From assembly GCA_016720065.1 (NCBI GenBank), contig JADJXY010000002.1:1129001-1193000 (forward strand): 64,000 nt of DNA, given 5' to 3'. The notes under the pieces are model-generated. The model searched no databases and was not told the DNA's origin. It saw nothing but the letters and a program-made list of their open reading frames with translations. Source of the DNA: Betaproteobacteria bacterium (GTDB lineage Bacteria; Pseudomonadota; Gammaproteobacteria; Burkholderiales; Rhodocyclaceae). Of this stretch, positions 25,094-37,000 are shown in pieces. Within the stretch, counting starts at the first letter, position 1; each line of letters opens with the position of its first letter. The translations under genes and the position numbers were made by a program.

Positions 25094-28000
25094 TCGGCCG
25101 CTCCTCCGGCGTCGCTGCCTTCGATGTGCAGAACGTAGCTGGCGCCTTCGTTGGTGTTGGCGTTGCCGCTGAGGATCAGGCTGGGCGCCGCGTTGTTCAC
25201 CGTCAGGGCCTTGCTGCCCAGGGTGAAGGTGCCGTCTTCGTCCGTGGCTTGCACGACGATGTTGCGCGCCGTGCCCCCATTGCCGCCGTCGGCGTAGGTG
25301 TGGGTGAAGCTCCTGCCGCCGCCGCCCATTGGGCCGGCGTGAGTGCCTGGGTGCTGCCGTCGCCCCAGTCGATGCTGTAGCCCGTCCGGGTGTCCGTTCC
25401 AGGTTCGACCACCGACCCAACGTTCAGCGTGTACACACTGCCTTCGCTCACGTTGTCGGCGCCCGTCACCGCAGCCGTCGGGGCCACGTTGTTGACCTGG
25501 ACCTGGAAGCTGTCGCTGGCGGTTTCGCCGGCGACGTCGGTCAGGCTGACGGTCACCGTCCGGGTGGCGTCGCCGTCACCGTAGACGTGGTTGAGGTCGA
25601 GGTTCTTGACCAGGGTGCTGCCATTGACCACCGTGCCGTCACCGTAGTCGATGCTGTAGGTCCAGCCGGCGGCGCCGCTGTCTTCGCCGTCGCTGAAGCT
25701 GAGGTTGCGGCTGAAGGTGGCGCCTTCGTCCAGCGCCGCGTTGGCGCCGGCTTCCAGACTGAGGGCGGCGGTGGCGGCATTGACCGCGACAGCCACCGTG
25801 GTGGGGTTGGCGAAGGTGCCGTCTTCGTCGCTGAGGCTGACGCCGATGGTGTAGTTGCCGGTGCTGCCGTAGGTGTGGCTGACGTTGCCGCCGCTGTTGA
25901 CGGTCTGGCTGTTGCCGTCGCCCCAGTCGATGAGGTAGCTGCTCACGGTGTCGGTGCCCGGATCGGTCACCGCCCCCAGGTTGAGGGTGTAGCTCTGCCC
26001 CACTTCGACTGCGGCCGCACCGCTGAGGGCAACGGTCGGGGCCACGTTGTTCACCGTGACGCCCTGGGTCTGGTTGGTGCTGCCACCGTCGCCGTCGTTG
26101 GCGGTGACGCTGATGGTGCGCGGGGTGGCGTTGGTCGCGCCGTCCTGGTCGTCGGCATAGACGTGGCCGACGTTCCCGGACAGGGCCGCCAGTTGGGCCG
26201 CCGTCAGGGTCTGGACGGCACTGCCGTCGCCCCAGTCGATGTCGTAGCTCAGGGGTCGGCCGCTCCTCCGGCGTCGCTGCCTTCGATGTGCAGAACGTAG
26301 CTGGCGCCTTCGTTGGTGTTGGCGTTGCCGCTGAGGATCAGGCTGGGCGCCGCGTTGTTCACCGTCAGGGCCTTGCTGCCCAGGGTGAAGGTGCCGTCTT
26401 CGTCCGTGGCTTGCACGACGATGTTGCGCGCCGTGCCCCCATTGCCGCCGTCGGCGTAGGTGTGGGTGAAGCTCCCTGCCGCCGCCGCCCATTGGGCCAC
26501 CGTGAGCGCCTGGGTGCTGCCGTCGCCCCAGTCGATGCTGTAGCCCGTCCGGGTGTCCGCTCCTGGTTCGACGACCGCGCCCACGTTCAGCGTGTAAACA
26601 CTGCCTTCGCTCACGCTGTCGGCGCCCGTCACCGCAGCCGTCGGGGCCACGTTGTTGACCTGGACCTGGAAGCTGTCGCTGGCGGTTTCGCCGGCGACGT
26701 CGGTCAGGCTGACGGTCACCGTCCGGGTGGCGTCGCCGTCACCGTAGACGTGGTTGAGGTCGAGGTTCTTGACCAGGGTGCTGCCATTGACCACCGTGCC
26801 GTCACCGTAGTCGATGCTGTAGGTCCAGCCGGCGGCGCCGTTGTCTTCGCCGTCGCTGAAGCTGAGGTTGCGGCTGAAGGTGGCGCCTTCGTCCAGCGCC
26901 GCGTTGGCGCCGGCTTCCAGACTGAGGGTGGCGGTGGCGGCATTGACCGCGACAGCCACCGTGGTGGGGTTGGCGAAGGTGCCGTCTTCGTCGCTGAGGC
27001 TGACGCCGATGGTGTAGTTGCCGGTGCTGCCGTAGGTGTGGCTGACGTTGCCGCCGCTGTTGACGGTCTGGCTGTTGCCGTCGCCCCAGTCAATGAGGTA
27101 GCTGCTCACGGTGTCGGTGCCCGGATCGGTCACCGCCCCCAGGTTGAGGGTGTAGCTCTGCCCCACTTCGACTGCGGCCGCACCGCTGAGGGCAACGGTC
27201 GGGGCCACGTTGTTCACCGTGACGCCCTGGGTCTGGTTGGTGCTGCCGCCGTCGCCGTCGTTGGCGGTGACGCTGATGGTGCGCGGGGTGGCGTTGGTCG
27301 CGCCGTCCTGGTCGTCGGCATAGACGTGGCCGACGTTCCCGGACAGGGCCGCCAGTTGGGCCGCCGTCAGGGTCTGGACGGCACTGCCGTCGCCCCAGTC
27401 GATGTCGTAGCTCAGGGGGTCGGCCGCTCCTCCGGCGTCGCTGCCTTCGATGTGCAGAACGTAGCTGGCGCCTTCGTTGGTGTTGGCGTTGCCGCTGAGG
27501 ATCAGGCTGGGCGCCGCGTTGTTCACCGTCAGGGCCTTGCTGCCCAGGGTGAAGGTGCCGTCTTCGTCCGTGGCTTGCACGACGATGTTGCGCGCCGTGC
27601 CCCCATTGCCGCCGTCGGCGTAGGTGTGGGTGAAGCTCCCTGCCGCCGCCGCCCATTGGGCCGGCGTGAGTGCCTGGGTGCTGCCGTCGCCCCAGTCGAT
27701 GCTGTAGCCCGTCCGGGTGTCCGTTCCAGGTTCGACCACCGACCCAACGTTCAGCGTGTAAACACTGCCTTCGCTCACGCTGTCGGCGCCCGTCACGCTG
27801 GCCGTGGGGGCCACGTTGTTCACCGTGACGCCCTGGGTCTGGTTGGTGCTGCCGCCGTCGCCGTCGTTGGCGGTGACGCTGATGGTGCGCGGGGTGGCGT
27901 TGGTCGCGCCGTCCTGGTCGTCGGCATAGACGTGGCCGACGTTCCCGGACAGGGCCGCCAGTTGGGCCGCCGTCAGGGTCTGGACGGCACTGCCGTCGCC

Positions 28001-31000
28001 CCAGTCGATGTCGTAGCTCAGGGGGTCGGCCGCTCCTCCGGCGTCGCTGCCTTCGATGTGCAGAACGTAGCTGGCGCCTTCGTTGGTGTTGGCGTTGCCG
28101 CTGAGGATCAGGCTGGGCGCCGCGTTGTTCACCGTCAGGGCCTTGCTGCCCAGGGTGAAGGTGCCGTCTTCGTCCGTGGCTTGCACGACGATGTTGCGCG
28201 CCGTGCCCCCATTGCCGCCGTCGGCGTAGGTGTGGGTGAAGCTCCCTGCCGCCGCCGCCCATTGGGCCACCGTGAGCGCCTGGGTGCTGCCGTCGCCCCA
28301 GTCGATGCTGTAGCCCGTCCGGGTGTCCGCTCCTGGTTCGACGACCGCGCCCAACGTTCAGCGTGTAAACACTGCCTTCGCTCACGCTGTCGGCGCCCGT
28401 CACCGCAGCCGTCGGGGCCACGTTGTTGACCTGGACCTGGAAGCTGTCGCTGGCGGTTTCGCCGGCGACGTCGGTCAGGCTGACGGTCACCGTCCGGGTG
28501 GCGTCGCCGTCACCAGGACGTGGTTGAGGTCGAGGTTCTTGACCAGGGTGCTGCCATTGACCACCGTGCCGTCACCGTAGTCGATGCTGTAGGTCCAGCC
28601 GGCGGCGCCGTTGTCTTCGCCGTCGCTGAAGCTGAGGTTGCGGCTGAAGGTGGCGCCTTCGTCCAGCGCCGCGTTGGCGCCGGCTTCCAGACTGAGGGTG
28701 GCGGTGGCGGCATTGACCGCGACAGCCACCGTGGTGGGGTTGGCGAAGGTGCCGTCTTCGTCGCTGAGGCTGACGCCGATGGTGTAGTTGCCGGTGCTGC
28801 CGTAGGTGTGGCTGACGTTGCCGCCGCTGTTGACGGTCTGGCTGTTGCCGTCGCCCCAGTCAATGAGGTAGCTGCTCACGGTGTCGGTGCCCGGATCGGT
28901 CACCGCCCCCAGGTTGAGGGTGTAGCTCTGCCCCACTTCGACTGCGGCCGCACCGCTGAGGGCAACGGTCGGGGCCACGTTGTTCACCGTGACGCCCTGG
29001 GTCTGGTTGGTGCTGCCGCCGTCGCCGTCGTTGGCGGTGACGCTGATGGTGCGCGGGGTGGCGTTGGTCGCGCCGTCCTGGTCGTCGGCATAGACGTGGC
29101 CGACGTTCCCGGACAGGGCCGCCAGTTGGGCCGCCGTCAGGGTCTGGACGGCACTGCCGTCGCCCCAGTCGATGTCGTAGCTCAGGGGTCGGCCGCTCCT
29201 CCGGCGTCGCTGCCTTCGATGTGCAGAACGTAGCTGGCGCCTTCGTTGGTGTTGGCGTTGCCGCTGAGGATCAGGCTGGGCGCCGCGTTGTTCACCGTCA
29301 GGGCCTTGCTGCCCAGGGTGAAGGTGCCGTCTTCGTCCGTGGCTTGCACGACGATGTTGCGCGCCGTGCCCCCATTGCCGCCGTCGGCGTAGGTGTGGGT
29401 GAAGCTCCCTGCCGCCGCCGCCCATTGGGCCACCGTGAGCGCCTGGGTGCTGCCGTCGCCCCAGTCGATGCTGTAGCCCGTCCGGGTGTCCGCTCCTGGT
29501 TCGACGACCGCGCCCACGTTCAGCGTGTAAACACTGCCTTCGCTCACGCTGTCGGCGCCCGTCACCGCAGCCGTCGGGGCCACGTTGTTGACCGTGATCG
29601 CCTTGGTGTTGGACCAGGTGCCGTCCTCGTCCGTAGCCTGTACGGAAATGGTGAAATTGGCCGCGCCGTCAGCAAAACTGTGGGTGACATTGCCGCTCTG
29701 GGACGCAAGCTGGGCGGCACTGACGACCGTATTGGCCGAACCGTCGCCCCAGTTGATGGTGTAGCTGGATAGGGTGTCGGCCCCAGGATCGCTGTGACCG
29801 ATATTGAGGGTGTAAACGCTGCCCTCCGGTGTCGTGGCATTCCCGGTCAGGTTGAGGGTAGGCGCGACGTTGTTGACCGTCACGTTGAGCGAACCCGCGT
29901 TGGCATGGGCGCCCTCTTCGTCCGTCACCACCACGCTGATGGTGCGATTGGCGCTTCCATCGGCATAGACGTGGTTGTAGTTGCCCAGGCTAGTGACCAC
30001 TTCGGCGTTGCCGTCGCCCCAATCGATGGTGTAGCTGCTGGCGGTGTCCTGACCCGGGTCGGTGACGGCCCCCAGAGTCAGGGTATAGGTCGAGCCCTCA
30101 TTGACCGTTGCGTTACCCGAAAGCGCGATGCTGGGGGCAACGTCATTCACCGTGACGGCCTTGGTGTTGGACCAGGTGCCGTCTTCGTCCGTCGCCTGGA
30201 CGGTGATGGTGCGATTGGCGTTGCCGTCGAGGTAGGTGTGGGTCACGTTGCCGCTCTGGGCTGCAAGCTGCGCTGCCGTCAGCACAGTGGCTGCGCTGCC
30301 GTCGCCCCAATCGACACTGTAACTGGTGACGGTATCCGCCCCCGGATCACTGCGCCCGATGTTCAGGGTATACAGGCTGCCCTCCGGCGTGGTGGCATTC
30401 CCACCCAGGTTCAGGGTCGGAGCCACATTATTGACCGTGACGGCGAAGCTGTCGCTTCCCTGCTGGGCGCCATCGTCGTCGAGGGTGACGGAAACCGTGT
30501 AATTGGCGTTGCCGTCGGCGTAGGTGTGACCCACATCGAGCGAACTGGCGTTGAAGGTACGCCCGCTGGAGGTCGAGCCATCGCCCCAATCCACGGTGTA
30601 GAGCCTGCCCGCCGTGCCGGCGTCGGTGGGATCGGTGAAATTGATCGTCTGGACGAAGAAGCTGCCCTCGTTCACCGTACGGTCCGCACCGGCATCGACG
30701 GTGAGCACCTCGGCGGGCGCACTGACGGTGATCGCCTTGGTTTCGACGGTATTGAAGGTGCCATCCTCATCGACCAGGCTGACTCCGATGGTCTTTGGGC
30801 CCACGCCGGTATAGCTGTGGGTGACCTGCCTGTTGCCTGGCAGGCTGCCCGCCAGAATGGTCTGGATACCGGAGCCATCGCCCCAGTCGATGCGGTATTC
30901 GCTCACCGTATCGGTACCGGGGTCGAAGACATTGCCGAGGGTCAGCGTATAGACCTGATTCTGCTCGACACTGGTGTTGCCCGACAGGCCGAGGTCCGGC

Positions 31001-34000
31001 GCCACATTGCTCACCGTCATCTGGAAGCTGCCGTTTTCGACGCTGTTGGCTTGCCCCTGGCTGTCGTTGGCGGTGACGGACACCGTATAGACGCCGTTGT
31101 CGGCATAGGTGTGGCCGATATTGAGCAGGCTCTGGCTGGTGTTGTAGACCGAGTTGGCCGAGCCGTCGCCCCAATTCACCGTGACCTGGACAGTGTCCGG
31201 ATCCGGGTTGCCGAGGGTCAGGGCATGGGTGAAGAAACTGCCTTCCGAAGCGGTACCGTCGGCCCCCACACCGAGGCCCGGCGCATCATTGACGTTGGCC
31301 AGGTTGATGTTGGTATGGACCGGCGTCGAGGCGAAGGAAACCCCGTCGCTCCCCGTCCAGGCGAACTGGTCCAGCCCGAAGAAGTTCAGATTGCCCTGAT
31401 AGGTCAGCTTGTTGGCCTGCAGGTCGGCCAGGCTGATTTCCTGTCCCGGCACGATGGCCACGCCATCCAGCTTGACCGTGCCGCTGGCCGGCAAGGTGGT
31501 GATCTTGATGGCAGCGAGGTTCTGGCCTTCCGGATCGTTGAAGCCGGAAATGAACAGGGCGGCGGTCAGGACCAGTGAGGCATCTTCCTGGCCATTGACC
31601 GACACGTCACTCAATACCGGCGCGGTATTGCTGTAGCGCTGCAAGTGGATTTCTTGCGTGTTGTTGCCGCCGTCGGGCAGGCCGTCCCCGTTGCCGTCGC
31701 CGGAAGAGACGTGGGAACTGTAGGCCACGACGAAACCACCGTCGGCCATGCTGGCGACGGTCGGTTGATTCTGCGTGCTGTAGGTGTAGCTATTGACCCG
31801 GGTCTGTCCGTCGAGCTGACGTCCGGCGGAGTCGTACTGCTGCATGAACACTCCGGAACCGCTGCCGTCGGAACCGCTATCGTCGGTCCAGGTCACCACC
31901 CAGCCGCCGTTTTCCAGGGCAGTGACGGCCGAATCGTGCTGGTTGCTGGAAGTCGTCGTATTGACCCGGAACTCGGTGCCAACCGGGGCTCCCGCCGCAT
32001 CGTAGCGCTGGGCGAAGACACCGTAACCGCTCAAGTCCTGACTCGTCGAGGTCCAGGTGACGATATAGCCGCCGTCCTTGAGCGCCGCCACGTCCGGATT
32101 GAACTGGTCGCTGCTGATGGTGGTATTGACCTTGAACTCGCTGCCCAGGGCCCCGCCGCTGGCGTTGAAATGCTGGGCGTACACCCCGGCGGAACTTCCA
32201 TCCTGACCGTCCGAGCGCCAGGTCACCACGAAGCTGCCGTCACCCAGCACGGCGATGGCCGGCTCGTACTGGTAGGTCGGACTGGCGGTTGGCGTGTTGG
32301 CCTTGATCTGGCCGGTGGTCGCCACGCCGGCGGCGGTGTATTCGCGAATGTAGATATCGCCGTAGCTGCCGGTACCCGACGCGTCGAAGTTGTCGTTGTA
32401 CCAGGTCACGGCGAAGCCACCGTTGTTCAGCGCTGCCACGTCGGGCTGGTACTGGCCGCCAGGGGTGCTTTCGTTGACCCGGAACTCGCCCCCCTGGGCG
32501 ACACCGCTGGCGTTGTAACGCTGGGCATAGACGCCGGCGCTGGAACCGTCCTGGTTGTCGGAGCGCCAGACGACGACGAAGCCGCCGCCGGTCAAACCCA
32601 CCACCTGGGGTTCGTACTGCGTCCCGGTGACAAAGGTATTGACCTTGAATTCCGACCCGACGGCATTGTTGTCGGCATCGTAGCGCTGCCCGTAGACCCC
32701 GTAGCTGCTGGTATCGGCCCCGCCCTGATCGGTCCACACCACCACGTAACCACCGTCGGAAAGATGGGCGATCGAGGGTTCCACCTGATTGCCGGCGACG
32801 GTGGTGTTGACCGTGCGCTCCAGCCCGGTGGCGACCGCGCCATCCACCGAGGGCGTCACGTTGAGGGTGATGAAATGGGCGTCACTGGCCCCACCGTCGC
32901 CGTCGGTCAGGCGCACGGATACCGTACGGCTGGTGAAGGGGTTGCTGGCCGTATTCTGGTAGGTGAGGTTTTCGATCACCGACTCGACGCCCTCCACCGT
33001 GGCGTTGGCATTGAAGACCACCACCAGCTTGCCGTGGTTGGCGCCATTGGCGGTGATGGTGCCGATCTGGACGCCGCTGTAAAACACGTTCAGGCCGGAG
33101 ACGCTGACCTGGGTGGGCCCGTTGCCCTCGCTGCGGATGCCCAACTGATCCTGGTTTTCCAGGCCCTGGAAGCCGAGCTGGTCCTGGCCGCCGTAGCCGC
33201 TGATGTAGTCCACCTCCAGCCGTCCGCCGTCGAAATTGGCGGAATCCGGATCGAACAGGCCAATCCCCGCGTCGATGACCTGGGGCGTGAGGTTCACATC
33301 GTTCTCGACGAAGGTGACGCTGCTCGCCAGATCGACGATGAGGGGAGCCGTCTGGCGGGAGAAATCGGCCGGGTTGCCAAAGAGCCGCTGGAAGATGCCA
33401 TAGGTGTTGGCGCTGGCGTCATCCTGATAGTCCTGCCAACTGATGACGAAATTACCGTTGTTCAGCCCCAGGACCACCGGCTCTACAGCCCAGTTGTTGT
33501 CCTGGACGTCGACGCGGATCTCGCCATCCACCGCCACGCCGGCGGCGTTGTACTGCTGGGCGTAGATCTGGCTGCCGTTGCTCCAGGCGACGACGAAGCC
33601 GCCATTGGCGAGGGCCGTCACCGAAGGTTGCTGCTCGCTGCTGGCGGTGGTGGTATTGACCCGGAACTCGCTGCCCAGGGGTGTGCCGTCGTTGGCGTAG
33701 CGCTGGGCGAAGACGCCCGTGCTGCTTCCACCATCCTGGAAGTAGGAAGTCCAGCTCACCACGAAGCCGCCCCCGGTCAGCGCCGCGATGCTCGGCTCGT
33801 ACTGGTGGTTTTCCGTGAAGGTATTGATGCGGAACTCGCTGCCCAGGGTCGTACCGTTGGCCGCGAAGCGCTGCCCGAATACCCCGGCATTGCTGCCATC
33901 CTGGCTGTCCGAGCGCCAGGTGACGACGAAGCTGCCGTCGTTCAGCAGGGCAATGGAAGGCTCGTACTGGGCACTGCTCTCGAAACCCGTGCTGCTGTTG

Positions 34001-37000
34001 GCCCGGGTTTCCGCCCCCTGGGGCGAACCGTTGTTGTCGAAACGCTGGAAGAAGACGTCTGCGCTGCGACCGTCCTTGGAGCCGTCGGAATACCAGGCGA
34101 CGATGAAACCGCCGCCCGGGACGCTGACCATGGTCGGTTGATACTGGTTGCTGGTCGTCGTGGTATTGACGATGAAGTCATTGCCCACCTGCAGGCCGTT
34201 GGCGTCGTAACGCTGGCCGAAGAGCCCGTAACCACTGCCGTCGCGCCCATCCTGGTCGCTCCAGACCACCACGAAGCCCCCGCCAGCGAGGCTGGAGACC
34301 ACCGGCGTGACCTGATCATTGGGGGTGTAGTCATTGACCTGGAACTGGTTGCCGACCGCCACCCCCTGCGCGTTGTAGCGCTGTCCGTAGATGCCAAAAC
34401 CCCAACCGTCCTGGCCAGCGGACTGCCACACGGTCACGTAGCCGCCGTCGGCGAGACGCGCCATGGCCGGAGCGTACTGCTGGTCCGGGGTGTAGGTATT
34501 GACCACTTCCTCCTCATACAAGGCTTGGGCACCGTCGTATTCGGGCGTGACGTTGATCTCCACCACGCTGGGCACGCTGGCCCCGCCCGCCCCGTCGCTG
34601 ACCTGAATGCTCACCGTGCGGGAGGGCACCGGATTGGAATAGGTGTTGGCATAGGTCAGGTTCTCGATCACCGCTTCGATCGCCACGGCCGTGGCATTGG
34701 CGTTGAAGGTGATGATGAGGTCGTGGCCATTGCTGCCATCGGAGGTGATGCTGCCGATGGCCGTTCCGCCGTAGCTGACAGTGCTGCCGGAAATCCCCAC
34801 CTGCCCCGCTCCGCTCCCCTGGTGGCGGATGGCAAAAACGTCCTGCAGTTCAGGATTCTGCGGCAACTGGGCCTGCTCGATGCTGCCGTAGCCGGAGATG
34901 ACGCTGACCACCAGTTGTCCGCCGTTGAAGTTGGCGGAATCGCTGTCACTGAGCCGCACCGCGCTGTCGATCAGTTGCGGCGTGGCATTGACCAGGTTTT
35001 CGCCGAAGGTGACGCTGGACACCACGTCCACCAGTTCCGGCGCCGCCGAGCGGGTGATGGAACCCGCCGTACCCATGATCTGGCTGAAAATGCCGTAGGT
35101 ACTGGCGGTGTTGCTTTCCTGGTTGTACCCCGCCCAGGTGACCACGAAGTTGCTGCCAGAGAGCCCGGCGATGTCGGCGTAGTACTGGGTGCTGGCGATG
35201 GTGCTATTCACCAGGGTCGGGCCGTCGATCTTGGTGCCGGCGGCGTCGAATTGCTGGACGAAGATGTCCTGGGCGCTGCCACCCGCACCACCATTCACGT
35301 CCCAGGCCACCACGAAGCCGCCGCTGTCCAGCGCCGTCACCCGGGCGAAGTTGTTGGAGGCCGCCGTATCGACGGTGCTGACCTGGAATTCGCCCCCGGC
35401 CTTGGCCCCGGCCGCATTGAAGCGCTGGCCGTGGATGTGGTTGTCCGCCGACCACCATACCGCCACGTAGCCGCCTCCGCTCAAGGCCGCCACGTCGTGG
35501 CCCGACTGCTGACCGCTCACCGTGGCGGTGGCCACCTGCTCGACCGCCGCAACGCTGCCGTCGGCATTGAAGAGCTTGGCAAACACGCCGTAGCCGTCGC
35601 CGTCGTTGCCGCTGGCATCGCCGTAAAGGGCGACGAACTGCCCTCCCCCCAGGGCCGCCAGCCGCGGGTTGTACTGGGTGCCGGTGGTCGTGCTGTTGAG
35701 GGTGAATTCCGCCGTCAAGAGGTTGCCGCTGGCGTCGTAGCGCTTGGCCAGCACGTCGTAGACGTAGCTCGACGAGGCGTTGCTGTAGTCGCTGCGGTAG
35801 GCGACGACGAAGCTGCCGTCCGAGAGCCCCACCACAGCCGGCTCGTATTGGTTGCTGGTGGCGCTGGTATTGGCCAGGAACTGCCCCCCGACCTTGGCCC
35901 CGCTGGCGTTGTAGATCTGCGCATAGACGCCGTAGCTGGAACCGTCGAGTCCGCTCTGGTCGGTCCACACCACCACGTAGCCGCCGTTGGCCAGGGAAGT
36001 GACTTCCGGCTCGGCCTGAGCCCCCAGGGTATTACTGTTGACCTGGAACTCGGCCCCCACCGCAGCGCCCTTGGCGTCGTAGCGCTGACCGTAGATGCCG
36101 TAGCTGGCTCCATCCTGGGCGTTGGAGCGCCATACCACCACGTAGCCGCCGTCGTTGGCCCCCTGCAGGCCGGCCACCACCGGAACGTGCTGCTCGTCCG
36201 CCTCGTAGGTGTTCACCTGCCGCTCACCAAACAGCTTTACCGCACCGTCCACTTCCGGCGTGACGTTGATCTGCACGGTGCGCGGCGCGCTGGCGCCGCC
36301 GGCGCCGTCGCTCACCTGAATGCTGATGAGGCGGGTGCTCGCGGGGTCGGTCGAGGGATTGGCGTAGGTCAGGTGTTCGATGACCGCCTCGACGGCCTGA
36401 GCCGTCGCGTTGGCGTTGAGATTGACCACCAGATTGGCGCCGTTGGCACCATTGCTGGCGATGGTGCCGATCACCGTGCCGCCGTAGCTGACGTTGCTGC
36501 CCGACACCCCCACCTGCCCAGCGCCATTGCCTTCGTTTTGGATGGCGATCTGATCCTGGTTGAAGGGATGATCCGCCTGGTTCTGGCCCGCCGGGATGCT
36601 GGCCACCACCAGTTGCCCGCCGTTGAAGCTGGCGGAATCGGTATCGGTGAGCTTGACCGCACTGTCGATCAGTTGCGGCGTGGCATTGACCAGGTTTTCG
36701 CCGAAGGTGACGCTGGACACCACGTCCACCAGTTCCGGCGCCGCCGAACGGGTGATGGAACCCGCCGTGCCCATGATCTGGCTGAAGATGCCGTAGGTGT
36801 TGGCGGTGTTGCTTTCCTGGTTGTACCCCGCCCAGGTGACCACGAAGTTGCTGCCAGAGAGCCCGGCGATGTCGGCGTAGTACTGGGTGCTGGCGATGGT
36901 GCTATTCACCAGGGTCGGGCCGTCGATCTTGGTGCCGGCGGCGTCGAATTGCTGGACGAAGATGTCCTGGGCGCTGCCACCCGCACCACCATTCACGTCC

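Larger units (their letters stand above)
24890..29580 (-). repeat. Near-identical PKD cassette array (A-B-C-D units)
   Basis: Sixteen PKD-like units in the order A B C D, A B, A' B, C D, A B, C D, A'' B, followed by a diverged C. Each unit is about 88-100 codons with a WGDG or YGDG core. The same A-unit sequence starts at 29561, 28399, 26628 and 25465. The spacings are 1,162, 1,771 and 1,163 bases, or 1,164, 1,770 and 1,164 once the indels are corrected. B copies are almost base-for-base identical over about 300 bases. All frame breaks of the giant gene lie in this array. Confidence 0.88.

Noticed and set aside
26288..28429. Plus-strand open frame of 713 codons in the PKD array
   Set aside because: Antisense shadow of the PKD cassettes; same reasoning as the 12-kb antisense frame.
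24890..29580. CRISPR or satellite array
   Set aside because: The units are about 300 bases long, contiguous and coding for PKD domains; there are no spacers or cas genes.
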